A DNA stretch of 64,000 nt from Domibacillus robiginosus (GCF_000966195.1 NZ_LAHL01000025.1:1-64000); one strand, 5' to 3'; positions 34,204 to 43,686 are shown, counted from the stretch's first letter. Translations and numbers: made by a program. The notes: generated by a model not told the origin, from the sequence alone.

Positions 34204-34962
34204 ATGCAAAAAAATATAATTGAAAAGGATAATGAAAAAAATTTTTCTCTAAACGAAGTAAGCATGAAGAAAGAAATTCTGTTCTTTATCGATAACCTAG
34301 TAGGTTTTGAGGAATACCGTCTGCCGCAGCGAGCATATCAAATTATCCGGCTGGCTATCCGTGATTTGATTCTTCCTCCCGGGAAAACGATATTAGAGAG
34401 AGAAATGGCTGAAGTGCTACAAATGAGCCGTACTCCCGTACGAGAAGCCCTCGTGCGTTTAGAGACGGAAGGAATGGTTCGGCTTATTCCTAGACGAGGA
34501 TTTATTGTGGAGCCGATCGAGAAAGAAGATTTGAAACAAGTTTATGAAATTGCTGAAACACTTGATGGCCTTGCTGTAGGTCTCGCCACTTCAAAGGTTG
34601 GAGAAGAAGAGTTAGGCAAACTCGAATCGTTAATTGAGCTTCAGGAAGAAGCACTTGGGCAAAATGATTTAAAAAAATGGGCTATTCTAGATGACCAGTT
34701 TCATCACCTCATTATTGATTATGCAGGAAATAAGCGTCTTAGAGCAGTGATAGACAGCCATTCAGACCAATTATATCGAGCTCGATTATTTACAATTAAT
34801 CACCGCCCAATTCCTTTTCACTCTATAGTGGAGCATAAGGCAATTATTTCATGTATGAAAGCTAAAGACTGTAAGGCTGCCAGTATTTTAATACAGTCAC
34901 ATCGAAATCGTGGACATAATGAAATCCTTGCAGCGGTTGAAAAGATCACTGTAACTGATTAA
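34204..34962 (+). CDS. GntR/FadR-type regulator of organic-acid cluster
   Basis: A 252-residue regulator: an N-terminal winged helix (about 35-105) with ERE-MAEVLQMSRTPVREALVRL and MVRLIPRRGFIV, then an all-helical FCD effector domain (DLKQVYEIAETLDGLA, DDQFHHLII, SHSDQLYRAR, EHKAII). The Asp/His residues in FHHLI and EHKAI are metal ligands in many FCD proteins, which often sense small organic acids. An N-terminal extension of about 35 residues precedes the winged helix. ATG 34204 lies after TAGGTG. Its position next to the CitMHS carrier and dehydratase genes suggests it controls them. Confidence 0.83.
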   Translation: MQKNIIEKDNEKNFSLNEVSMKKEILFFIDNLVGFEEYRLPQRAYQIIRLAIRDLILPPGKTILEREMAEVLQMSRTPVREALVRLETEGMVRLIPRRGFIVEPIEKEDLKQVYEIAETLDGLAVGLATSKVGEEELGKLESLIELQEEALGQNDLKKWAILDDQFHHLIIDYAGNKRLRAVIDSHSDQLYRARLFTINHRPIPFHSIVEHKAIISCMKAKDCKAASILIQSHRNRGHNEILAAVEKITVTD

Positions 34963-35060
34963 CATATTTTTAGTAGGAAACTTTATGTTTAGACTCATGC
35001 ATTTACTCCAAGTCGACGGGATCCTGTTGATGCAAGTTTTTACACTTTTGAACAGAAAAT

Positions 35061-35118
35061 TAGCGCCTCCCTCCCCACTAAATCAAAGATTTCGTAGGGA
35101 ATGCGGCGCTATTTTTTG
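35061..35118 (+). terminator. Terminator after GntR gene
   Basis: TAGCGCC and GGCGCTA close a stem with an inner TCCCT/AGGGA pairing, followed by TTTTTTG. Confidence 0.65.
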
Positions 35119-35166
35119 TTCAAGTTCTGTTAGCTTTCCTATACGATGCTCATTAAAAAGATCGTA

Positions 35167-36276
35167 TTATATAGGCTTGTTATTTCTATTAATGATTTCA
35201 AAAACTGCCTGTTCAGCTGACTGAAGTGCGCCTTCAAGATGTCCGCCATATTGTGAATTTGTCTCAGTACCAGAAAAAATAATTTTGTTTTCCCATACAC
35301 CTGCTTTTGGCGGCTGACCATAGCTTGGAAAATCTCTAAGCGGATCGAAATCTTCCTCAACAGCCGTTTCGAAATCTCTAGACCAATCTTTATAAAGGAT
35401 GGCACTTACATTTTGGGCGGAAGTTCCAAAGATCCTAACCAATTGGTCACTAACCAGCTTTGAAACTTTATCCTTCCCCAGTTCCCGGCGCATTTTTGCT
35501 GGTATTCCAAAGAAACCAAATAATGCACCAGAGCCTGTTTCAGGAGAAGCATCATGGATTTCTTGTAAGGGTCCAACCCAGCTCGATACAAATCCAGAGA
35601 GTCCTGATTCCCTCCAAAAAGGCCGATCATAGATTGCAACTGCCTTGGCCTGTCCTGCCATCCAGGTAGGTTTATTTACAAGGTCAGCAATAAGAGCTGG
35701 AGTGAGAGCAGGAGAAAATTCAATATGACGCGCCACAATCCGAGGCGGCAATGCTAGGATAACAGCACTTGCAGAAACGTTTTTTCGCTTTCCATCAGCA
35801 AGAACCGCTTCAACGGTAATAATACCGGCTTCATCTAGTCGAATAGCCGTAACTCGTGTTTCTAACTCGACTATTTCCGAGGGGATAGTATCTGCTACAG
35901 CATCAATAAGAGACTGCACACCTCCCCTGAATCGAACTGATATTGGACCGGAATTTTCCGGCAGTTCATAACGCTCTGGTGGTTCGTTTGGGAATCGTTC
36001 TGAAAGCATTGCTCCTTTGGTGTACTGGACGAAAGTTTCTACATTCAGTTCTGTAACAAGATTGGCAATCGTACTTTCATACTGCGGCCAGAACCATGTC
36101 GGTCCAAGGTCAAAGTTTCCTAGGTCAGGTCTGTTTGGATCAGCAGCGGTCAAGATCCTGCCGCCAGTCCTATCTCTTGCCTCTAGAACCCTACAATTGA
36201 TGCCATGTGCAGTAAGTAAAGACGCAGCCCGCAGGCCACTTAAACCAGCTCCAACAATAACTACAGAATTGTTCAC
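35167..36276 (-). CDS. Flavin-containing amine oxidase
   Basis: A 369-residue FAD enzyme of the monoamine/polyamine oxidase family. VVIVGAGLSGLRAA with LEARDRTGGRI is the FAD-binding Rossmann segment; near the C-terminus IFSGTETNSQYGGHLEGALQ matches the second FAD contact and substrate aromatic region. It is shorter than typical family members (430-480), mostly between about 100 and 250, but no break is visible. It should oxidise an amine to an imine with H2O2 release. The start is GTG 36276 after AGAGGAAAG. It follows the MFS gene by 65 bases on the same strand and a MocR regulator further up, suggesting uptake and oxidation of an amine. Confidence 0.82.
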   Translation of the reverse strand: MNNSVVIVGAGLSGLRAASLLTAHGINCRVLEARDRTGGRILTAADPNRPDLGNFDLGPTWFWPQYESTIANLVTELNVETFVQYTKGAMLSERFPNEPPERYELPENSGPISVRFRGGVQSLIDAVADTIPSEIVELETRVTAIRLDEAGIITVEAVLADGKRKNVSASAVILALPPRIVARHIEFSPALTPALIADLVNKPTWMAGQAKAVAIYDRPFWRESGLSGFVSSWVGPLQEIHDASPETGSGALFGFFGIPAKMRRELGKDKVSKLVSDQLVRIFGTSAQNVSAILYKDWSRDFETAVEEDFDPLRDFPSYGQPPKAGVWENKIIFSGTETNSQYGGHLEGALQSAEQAVFEIINRNNKPI

Positions 36277-36341
36277 ATTCTTTCCTCTTTTCTATTGTGT
36301 ATGCTGTATAAATGTACTTGTGAAAGAGCTGTTTCTTTTTA

Positions 36342-37652
36342 TCAAACCTTACTCTGTTTGTTAATACCAGCCCAAATAACAATTGGAATAAGCAGTAATG
36401 AAAGCAAGGCACCAGCAATTGAAAGAGCTGCATAACTAGAATGTGCCACAACCATTCCAGATAATCCTCCTCCTAATGCTCCTGACAAAGCAATCCAAAC
36501 ATCTACAGAACCCTGCGTCTTGGCTCGAGTGAAGGGCTGAGTTGCATCTACAAGGATTGCTGTGCCACTAATTAAACCGAAATTCCAGCCAAGCCCAAGC
36601 AATGCAAGTGATACAATAAGTACCGCCATCGAATCAGCAGGTCCCATAGCGGCTAGAATGCCAGAAACAAGCAGCGTAACGGCAGAAGCAGCAGCCATCA
36701 CGGCACGGCCCATTTTATCAACAAGAAAACCCGTTACTAACGAAGGCAAAAACATAGCACCGATATGAAAGCCAATGACAAGCCCTACTTCATTCAAGCC
36801 ATGTCCATGATGCCCCATATGTATAGGTGTCATCGTCATAATGGCCGTCATCACAAATTGAGTTAGAATCATTACGGCAGCTCCGGCAAAAATGCCTCGC
36901 TTGTTTATCGATAACAAATTTGTATTTTCCTCTGAAAGTAAATCACCGGTTGTTCTTTGAGCATCTGTTATCGCTTTTGCTACTATATAAGGATCGGGAC
37001 GAAGTGAAATGAATAGAACTAAACCAGCAAGCAGGTAAGCTGCTGCAGCTAATATAAATGGACCAGCTAAAGCAGGAATTCCTATCGATACAGCAAACTC
37101 ACCCATAACATCCACCAGGTTTGGCCCTGCAACAGCACCGAATGTGGTGGAAACCATAGCCATACTCACAGCCTTGGCCCTTTGTGTTGGATTTGCCAGG
37201 TCAGTTCCTGCATAGCGTGCTTGTAAGTTTGTAGCCGATCCAGCCCCGTAGATAAGAAGTGAAATAAATAAAAGCAGAATGCTATTTGTTAATGCCGAAA
37301 CGACTACGCCAATGGCACCGATCCCTCCAGCCAAAAATCCAGTCGAAAGCCCGGAACGCCGTCCAAATCGCTGAGAAAGTCGTCCCACAAGTAGTGCAGC
37401 CCCTGCTGACCCTAAAGTAAATAATGCCGTAGGAATTCCCGTTACACTATCTGTACCTAACATATCCTGGGCTAGAAGTGCCCCCACTGTTATTCCCGCT
37501 GCAAGTCCTGCTCCTCCAAAAATCTGAGATATGACGATAACAATTAATGTTCTTTTAAATAATTGTTGTTGTTTTTCTGCAGAGCCAATGTAGCTTTGTA
37601 ACCAAGCTGATTGAACGTCTAATGCTTTTACAGTAGCTTTGTGTGTCATCAT
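36342..37652 (-). CDS. MFS transporter in MocR/amine-oxidase cluster
   Basis: A 436-residue 12-helix major facilitator. The cytoplasmic loop motif appears as GRLSQRFGRRSGLSTG in the first half and GFLVDKMGRAVMAA in the second. Its substrate cannot be inferred from sequence; context suggests an amine or amino compound, imported or exported. AAAGGAGG precedes ATG by four bases. A MocR regulator gene upstream ends at a strong terminator, so this gene should have its own promoter within the 80 bases between. Confidence 0.8.
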   Translation of the reverse strand: MMTHKATVKALDVQSAWLQSYIGSAEKQQQLFKRTLIVIVISQIFGGAGLAAGITVGALLAQDMLGTDSVTGIPTALFTLGSAGAALLVGRLSQRFGRRSGLSTGFLAGGIGAIGVVVSALTNSILLLFISLLIYGAGSATNLQARYAGTDLANPTQRAKAVSMAMVSTTFGAVAGPNLVDVMGEFAVSIGIPALAGPFILAAAAYLLAGLVLFISLRPDPYIVAKAITDAQRTTGDLLSEENTNLLSINKRGIFAGAAVMILTQFVMTAIMTMTPIHMGHHGHGLNEVGLVIGFHIGAMFLPSLVTGFLVDKMGRAVMAAASAVTLLVSGILAAMGPADSMAVLIVSLALLGLGWNFGLISGTAILVDATQPFTRAKTQGSVDVWIALSGALGGGLSGMVVAHSSYAALSIAGALLSLLLIPIVIWAGINKQSKV

Positions 37653-37724
37653 TTAACCTCCTTTTTAAAAGTTAATCCTATTTTTTATACTCCTTCAACT
37701 AGATTTAAATGATCATAACATGCA

Positions 37725-37757
37725 TAAAAAAGCCATACAATATTATAATTGTATGGC
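37725..37757 (-). terminator. Terminator of mocR-type gene
   Basis: On the minus strand GCCATACAAT, TATAAT, ATTGTATGGC then TTTTTT. The palindrome is also placed about 75 bases upstream of the MFS start and could serve as an operator. Confidence 0.8.
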
Positions 37758-37765
37758 GAACAATA

Positions 37766-39154
37766 TTAGGTAAGATCGTTTAATAAGCGTTTAAGGATTA
37801 TCAGTCCCTGCTCAAGCTCTTCCAGTGTTGCTGGTGCACAGACAGCAACCCTTACAGCCCGCTCTGGACAACTATTTCCAACTACAAAACGTTCAGCTGC
37901 GTAGACTTGTACTCCCTGCTGTGCAGCTAACGTTTCAAATTCAGCACCTGTCATCCTTCCTGGTAATAGCAGCCAGCGAAAGATACCTGTTTCAACACCT
38001 AAACACGTATAATCACCCAAGTACTGATTTACGACTTGATTTCTGCGAATGGTTTGTTCCCGATGACTCTCAATTAAGAATTCAAATTGATTGGATACAA
38101 TTGTACGTGCTGTTAGTTCTGCTAATAAGGGGGATACTGTTATATTTAAGTTATAAAGTGCTTTTGAAATTGGCTCCTTGAATTGACTCGGCACTGCTAC
38201 ATAGGCTAGTCGTAAGCCCGGTGCTAACGATTTGGATAAACTCGCAATATAGATAACCTGTTCTGGTGCAAATGATGCGATCGCTGGCAGGGGCTTTTCG
38301 TTAAGAAGATGGTACGCCCCATCTTCAATAATGAATTGATTATACTTTTTGGCAATTGCTGCAATCATTTTTCGATTCTCGACCGACATAAAGGAAGCTG
38401 TCGGATTATGATAATCTGGAATCAAGTAAATGCCTTTAATATTTTCATTTTTACATGCATATTCAAAAGACGCTGGACTCATCTCATAATTCTCTGATTT
38501 TATCGGTACTATTTGCACATTAAGCATCGCTGCAACAGTTTTTAAGCCAGGGTACGTATGCTGGTCAACACCAATACGGTCTCCAGGCTGACAAAGACTC
38601 GCCAGCGTAGCAGCAATCGCATTTTGGCCCCCATTCGCAAATAAAATGTGATCAACGGTTGTTTCAAACCCACTTCTTTGGATTAGCTTTATAGCGGCAT
38701 CCTTTTGCCAAAGACTTTCGCCTGCCCGACCGTAACCAAACCATTTTTCATAATCCGCCTCTTGCAGCATACTTTTTAGTTGAATTAGCAGCGGCTCATA
38801 AGAACCACTGTCTGGTAGTGTTGCTCCCATTTCAATTAAATGTTTTGGCTTTGTATCTTCAAGCAAATACGCATTCGATAACGCGTCATACGATACAAAT
38901 GTGCCACTTCCAACAGAGGCACTCAATAAACCCTTTAGCTCACACACTTTAAATGCTTTTGAAATGGTACTCAAATTTAAATCCAAATAGTCAGCCAGCT
39001 CTCGCTGTGGAGGAAGCTTTGTTCCAGGTAATAAAACTCCGTTTAAAATATCTTCTTTTAATTGTCCTGCGAGTGCTTGATAAATAGGCTTTTGGGTTTT
39101 ATCAATCGATGGCTTCCAGCTCATCGGGTAGTTTTCAAAAGAATTAATCGGCAT
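37766..39154 (-). CDS. MocR-type regulator: GntR head fused to aminotransferase fold
   Basis: A 462-residue fusion. Residues about 12-80 form a GntR winged helix (GTKLPPQRELADYLDLNLSTI), and residues about 110-460 a fold-type I aminotransferase domain with the PLP lysine in YIASLSKSLAPGLRLAY and the Asp/Tyr site in PDYHNPTASFMS. MocR proteins use PLP and an amine or amino acid as signal; examples are GabR, PdxR and TauR. The ATG at 39154 is spaced six bases from AAAGGATG; an earlier ATG is inside that site. It lies upstream of an MFS carrier and a flavin amine oxidase on the same strand and probably controls them. The effector is unknown. Confidence 0.85.
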   Translation of the reverse strand: MPINSFENYPMSWKPSIDKTQKPIYQALAGQLKEDILNGVLLPGTKLPPQRELADYLDLNLSTISKAFKVCELKGLLSASVGSGTFVSYDALSNAYLLEDTKPKHLIEMGATLPDSGSYEPLLIQLKSMLQEADYEKWFGYGRAGESLWQKDAAIKLIQRSGFETTVDHILFANGGQNAIAATLASLCQPGDRIGVDQHTYPGLKTVAAMLNVQIVPIKSENYEMSPASFEYACKNENIKGIYLIPDYHNPTASFMSVENRKMIAAIAKKYNQFIIEDGAYHLLNEKPLPAIASFAPEQVIYIASLSKSLAPGLRLAYVAVPSQFKEPISKALYNLNITVSPLLAELTARTIVSNQFEFLIESHREQTIRRNQVVNQYLGDYTCLGVETGIFRWLLLPGRMTGAEFETLAAQQGVQVYAAERFVVGNSCPERAVRVAVCAPATLEELEQGLIILKRLLNDLT

Positions 39155-39224
39155 GGTTCGCATCCTTTTTCATACAATTTATTATTTTGTAGTTAGCAAA
39201 ACTATTATAACGAGTATCTACACC

Positions 39225-40000
39225 AAGAGAAATACTATTCAACAAAGGAAGTCGCCGAAATAATTGGCTGCTCTGTTTCTATGATCTATGCGTATGTTCA
39301 GGAAGGAAAGCTAAAATCTGTGGATGGTCCTTGAGACGGTCAGCAAGGACTATTTTTTTCTAGAGAAGAATTGAACAGCTTATCAAAATTATATCTAAAA
39401 CGCTGAAAGGTTTAACTTTAAACCAATTGGCAGAGTAACTACAGACACATCGGAACTTTATTGCTGCTTATATTAATAAAGGAATTCTTCCCGCTTCTGA
39501 AGGATAAATGGAAGGGCGAGCCATTCCCCTTATTCAAGAAAGTGATCTAAAAAAATTCAGTGAGTAAACGAAAAGAAAATGTGGGAAGACCGGCTTTCAC
39601 AGCACCAATACTACAATAAAAAAAGCCAAAGAAGCCATGTACCAGCGCTTTTCCTCCCCTTCCCTGCAAGAAGCAAGGCTTATGGCAATATTTTAGAGGA
39701 CCGGTACTCTATTGTGCACGAAACCGATGCTACGTTCAGTTATGCGGAAGAGAGCTATACACATCGGTTAATACCTGAATATGCTGTACTCAATCTGCCG
39801 GCAACCTATTCCCTAACCTATATATAAAAGATGCCGGACTAAATGGTGTTTCGGTTGAGTTAGCAGCGGACTTTATATTAAACGCTCAGCTAAACAAGGG
39901 CACATGCGTTATGTTCTGGAGTATGAGGCGCTTAGTATTGAATCACAGGAGAAATTGCTGTCGATTTCCCTCTCAGTTGATATTAAAGGTTGAATTTGAG
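39225..40000 (+). pseudogene. Two-HTH excisionase-like protein, decayed copy 2
   Basis: Reading across stops gives STKEVAEIIGCSVSMIYAYV, QEGKLKSVDGP-stop-DGQQGL, then LNQLAE-stop-LQTHRNFIAAY and ARAIPLIQESDLKKFSE, later DAGLNGVSVELAA-like sequence and YEALSIESQEKLLSIS. It is the full-length paralogue of the remnant at 27762-28481, with several stops (TGA at Trp, TAA, TAA) and frameshifts. The domain order is two MerR/excisionase-type helix-turn-helices and an unrecognised C-terminal region. It is non-functional. Confidence 0.7.
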
Positions 40001-40260
40001 AAAAGGAGAACAGACTGGTAAGTGTATGCAGGATATTATAACGGAAATCCTTGAAGAAACTGTATAAACACGAGTAAGGCCAAAGCAGGGATAATATCAA
40101 TCACTTTCAAGAATTCAAGCGAAAATTAAAGCTGTTAAAATCATTTTTTCTCTTCTTGCAAATGATTTTTTGTCTCAATATCACTCTTCAAGTCATTTGT
40201 TGGTGATGAAAAGTCTAGACAGAGATACAACTTTCATAAGTAATTTAGCATTAAATTATC
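40001..40260. other. Intergenic region
   Basis: No gene seen between the remnant and the hairpin that follows. Confidence 0.3.
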
Positions 40261-40309
40261 TAAACAGTTACAAGGTTCCTCACGGATGTAGAAGCCTTGT
40301 AACTGTTTA
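40261..40309. terminator. Hairpin downstream of iolT-like gene
   Basis: TAAACAGTTACAAGG and CCTTGTAACTGTTTA: a perfect 15-bp stem, about 70 bases beyond the carrier's stop. It lacks a strong T-run on the minus strand. Confidence 0.6.
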
Positions 40310-40381
40310 TGTTGTATGCTAGCACCGACAAAATTAAACTACAACTTTTTTACGATTTCAATTCCAACCATTTTCTAATTT

Positions 40382-41809
40382 TTATTTACTTCCTTGTTTA
40401 AAGTTAGCTTCTATTTGCTCCAAAGAAAGTCCTCTCGTCTCTGGCAAGTATTTCGCTAAATAGACGAGTCCTCCGATACTAAATACAGCGAATATGAAAA
40501 ATGTGTTTGAAAGTCCGATTCCATCCAGAAGAACAGGAAAGAATAACCCCACTAAGAAGTTGCAAATCCATAAAAACAAAACAGCCGTCCCCATACCTAT
40601 ACCACGCAGGCGGGCAGGGAAGATTTCAGCAAGCAGGAGCCATGTTAATGGACCAACAGCACCTTGGAAAAACGCTAGATATAGGACTGTCATTGATAAT
40701 ACTACGTATGGTAATGCTGGAGACTCCGTAAGCACTGTAGCAGAAATACCAATTGCGATAAGAGCAACTGTTACCCCTGTTAAGCCTGTAAGCATCATTG
40801 TTCTCCTATTTACCTTATGGAGCAGGGACATACCCACGATAACCGCCACAACGGCGATTACTCCGTTGGCTACATTTGCAATTAATGCTGTTTTTGTTCC
40901 AAAACCTGAGCTTTCAAGAATTTGTGTTCCGTAGTACATAATAGAATTTATACCTACTAATTGGGATGTAGCTCCAATAGAAATACCGAGAATGACAATG
41001 CGCCGAACCCAAGGCGTCCGTAAATCTTTGAAACTCATTTTTTCTGTATTTTGCTCTTTTGCAATATGTCCTTGAATTTCCTTTAACTCTTGTTGGGCGA
41101 TGCTTTCACTGCGAATCTGTTGAAGTATTTTAAATGCTTCACCTATTTTTCCTTTTGATGCTAACCATCGAGGGCTTTCCGGTAAAATCAATACGCCGAT
41201 CCAAAGCGCTATAGCCGGCAATGTCGCGATAACTAACATATAGCGCCACGCATGCCCCGCATCTTCAAAAGTGCTCCCAATTGCAGCATTACTGACGTAA
41301 GCAAGAAACTGTCCAGTCACAATCATCAATTCATTTTGAGTAACTAAGACACCGCGCCTGTCTGAGGGAGCCATTTCAGCAAGGTATGATGGAATAACGA
41401 CGGAAGCACCGCCAACAGCAAGTCCCAAGAGAAAACGGAAACCAACCATTACCGTTGTATTTGGCGCTATAGCACAGCCAATTGATGCAAAGAAAAATAA
41501 CATCGCAAGATACAAAATAACCTTTCTGCGCCCTTTATTATCCGCTAAGCGTCCTCCAAATAGTGAACCAAACGCAGCACCTAATACTAAAGAACTTGCT
41601 ACTACACCTTCAGTGAAAGGAGTTAAATTTAATTGATCAGGTCTAGCCATAAATGGAAGCGCACCATTAATAACCCCTGTATCATATCCAAATAACAGCC
41701 CACCAAAAGTTGATACAATAGTAACTAACTTCAAAAACTTTTTCGGATCCTTTTCCTTGCCAGGTTCTATTTGAACGGAAGGATCATTAGATAGCTTGAC
41801 GTTTTCCAC
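40382..41809 (-). CDS. iolT: myo-Inositol transporter IolT-like (MFS sugar porter)
   Basis: A 475-residue sugar porter with 12 helices. It has the motifs GGLLFGYDTGVINGALPFM, GGRLADNKGRRK, PESPRWL, and at the end YLPETRGLSLEQIE, and closely follows B. subtilis IolT (473 residues) along its length, including PDQLNLTPFTEG and MYYGTQILESSGF. It should import myo-inositol with H+. A perfect dyad, AAACTTTAAATTAAAGTTT, lies about 110 bases upstream. The gene lies 380 bases downstream of one copy of the duplicated dehydrogenase and is probably regulated with the inositol genes. Confidence 0.85.
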   Translation of the reverse strand: MENVKLSNDPSVQIEPGKEKDPKKFLKLVTIVSTFGGLLFGYDTGVINGALPFMARPDQLNLTPFTEGVVASSLVLGAAFGSLFGGRLADNKGRRKVILYLAMLFFFASIGCAIAPNTTVMVGFRFLLGLAVGGASVVIPSYLAEMAPSDRRGVLVTQNELMIVTGQFLAYVSNAAIGSTFEDAGHAWRYMLVIATLPAIALWIGVLILPESPRWLASKGKIGEAFKILQQIRSESIAQQELKEIQGHIAKEQNTEKMSFKDLRTPWVRRIVILGISIGATSQLVGINSIMYYGTQILESSGFGTKTALIANVANGVIAVVAVIVGMSLLHKVNRRTMMLTGLTGVTVALIAIGISATVLTESPALPYVVLSMTVLYLAFFQGAVGPLTWLLLAEIFPARLRGIGMGTAVLFLWICNFLVGLFFPVLLDGIGLSNTFFIFAVFSIGGLVYLAKYLPETRGLSLEQIEANFKQGSK

Positions 41810-42188
41810 GTTAAATTCCTCCTTTTTGATCTTAGATGTTTTAACAAAGAACTGTTAAGCTCCTTGTTAAACATGATTGCAAAGGAATGATAGAATAAAC
41901 TCTTATCCCCTCTACAGAAACTTTAAATTAAAGTTTATTCACTTTTATGATCACGCTTACAAAAATACTAGAAATAGAAATTACATAAAATAGAATTTAC
42001 TTATATATCGTTACAAAAAAACTTACCTTTAATAATTCTTATGAAAGAAAACCATGTTAGAATTTGAAATTGACTGATTGTTTGCTCATTTAAAGAATAA
42101 AATGAAACGAAAAATTAGGAGAGTATTCATTTCATTTTATTCAAATGAGTCAAAGACTTTTAAATCAGTTGCTGTGCTAATCTTAATT
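41810..42188. other. Intergenic region upstream of iolT
   Basis: AT-rich spacer with a dyad at 41918-41936 and no gene. The downstream flank of the dehydrogenase gene shows no hairpin terminator. Confidence 0.35.
41918..41936. promoter_or_regulatory. Dyad, possible operator for iolT
   Basis: AAACTTTAA, A, TTAAAGTTT: a perfect 9-bp dyad, about 110 bases upstream of the iolT start. The binding protein is unknown; it does not match the CG-centred LacI palindrome. Confidence 0.4.
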
Positions 42189-43334
42189 TTAGATAGTCAC
42201 TCTTCCCTTGTTCTGCACATTCACCCATTGCTGCTTCGCTGCTGATTCCAGGATTGCATCCACCGTCTGGTCAATCTGGGCACCGAATTCAAAGTTGCAA
42301 GTGTACGCCGTGCCTTTTGAAACAGCTGACAACAGTTCATGTGCTTCCAGCACTTTCATATCGTTATAGCCAATCGCGATGCCGGCTGCTGGATAAAAAG
42401 CACTGTATCCTTTATGATCTGGGCCTAAGAATACTGTCCGGAACCCTCTGTCTGCACTGTCATCTGACGTAAAGTACACATTGACTTCATTCATGCGCTC
42501 CAGTGAATAATGAACCGTTCCTTCTGTTCCCTGGATTTCAAACGCCAGGTAATTTTTTCTTCCAGCCGCTACACGGCTCGATGAGATGGTGCCGACTGCG
42601 CCATTTTCATAGTTTGCGAGTATTGTAATCACATCGTCATTTTCAACGTCTGCCAGCTCTGTCGATCCAGGTGACACTGGGCGTTGCTTAATCACCGTCT
42701 TGGACAACGCGTTAACGCTTTCAATGTTTCCAAGCGCAAACTGCGAAATGCTTAGCAGGTGAGAGCCAAGGTCTCCCAGGGAGCCTGACCCGGAAAATTT
42801 GTTGATATGGCGCCATGTAATCGGCAGGCTTGGGTCAAGCAGGCTGTCTTGTGCGTATGTGCCGGAGAAGCTGATAATCTGGCCGAGTTGTCCGGACTGA
42901 ACCAGGTCTTTGATATACGCATTAGCCGGGTTCATCACATTATTGTAGCCGACGTAATTGACAACGCCTTTTTGTTTAGCGAGCTCAGCCAATTCTGCAG
43001 ACTGTTCAGCAGACAGCGTAAGCGGTTTCTCGCAGTACACATGCTTTCCGTTTTCCAGTGCCGCTTTTGCTACTTCATAGTGAAACGCGTTTGGCGTGGC
43101 GACATCGATGATATCTACATTCTCATCCTGCACAACTTCTTTCCAATCCGTAGTCCATCTGGCAAAACCAAGCTGCTCAGATGCATTTTTTGCGGCTTCT
43201 TCACTCACATCAGACACGACTTCAAAAACCGGCTTTCCGGCTTCAGGACCAAAGGTCATCAAAGCGTTTACAAAAGCATTCGTATGAGCCTTGCCCATCC
43301 ATCCAGCGCCAACTAATCCAATTCTAAGTTCCAT
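42189..43334 (-). CDS. Gfo/Idh/MocA dehydrogenase, duplicate copy 1
   Basis: A 381-residue NAD(P)-dependent dehydrogenase: Rossmann GLVGAGWMGKAH, YCEKPLTL (catalytic Lys) and, in the C-terminal domain, GDLGSHLLSIS (Asp and His of the active site). It differs from the copy at 55520-56665 at only about 12 of 381 positions. By context it oxidises an inositol isomer or related cyclitol. Length and sequence distinguish it from the IolG-type protein at 58101. The copy stands alone upstream of iolT and shares with copy 2 a conserved upstream block (43419-43462), so both may be controlled by the same protein. Recent duplication or gene conversion is likely. Confidence 0.85.
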   Translation of the reverse strand: MELRIGLVGAGWMGKAHTNAFVNALMTFGPEAGKPVFEVVSDVSEEAAKNASEQLGFARWTTDWKEVVQDENVDIIDVATPNAFHYEVAKAALENGKHVYCEKPLTLSAEQSAELAELAKQKGVVNYVGYNNVMNPANAYIKDLVQSGQLGQIISFSGTYAQDSLLDPSLPITWRHINKFSGSGSLGDLGSHLLSISQFALGNIESVNALSKTVIKQRPVSPGSTELADVENDDVITILANYENGAVGTISSSRVAAGRKNYLAFEIQGTEGTVHYSLERMNEVNVYFTSDDSADRGFRTVFLGPDHKGYSAFYPAAGIAIGYNDMKVLEAHELLSAVSKGTAYTCNFEFGAQIDQTVDAILESAAKQQWVNVQNKGRVTI

Positions 43335-43418
43335 TCTATTACCCTCTTTATTTTTAATTATATTGCTTAAGATAAATTTAGTTTATTATAGTAGGCACGC
43401 GATGTAATTATTAAATAT

Positions 43419-43462
43419 TGCTAAAGAATATAGGATTCTTGCTTTATTGATTTTTCAGAAAA
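43419..43462. promoter_or_regulatory. Conserved upstream block, copy 1
   Basis: TGCTAAAGAATATAGGATTC then TTGCTTTATTGATTTTTCAGA, nearly the same as 56758-56800 upstream of the other dehydrogenase copy. Candidate AraC-type binding site. Confidence 0.5.
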
Positions 43463-43686
43463 AATCCGAGGACAGTAAGGTGCTTTTTTTCTAAAATCGT
43501 TTTCTTTAATTGTTAAACCACCAAGCAGCACAGTCCTTTTCTCCTTTATCAATAAATCATCCTCGAACTCAAATCATATAGCATAATATATTAAATTATT
43601 TATATTATTGTTATTTATTTCCACTCCAACGCCTTAAGTCCTAATTTTCTGTAATCCACTAAGATCTCTCCTTTTGTAAAATAAAA

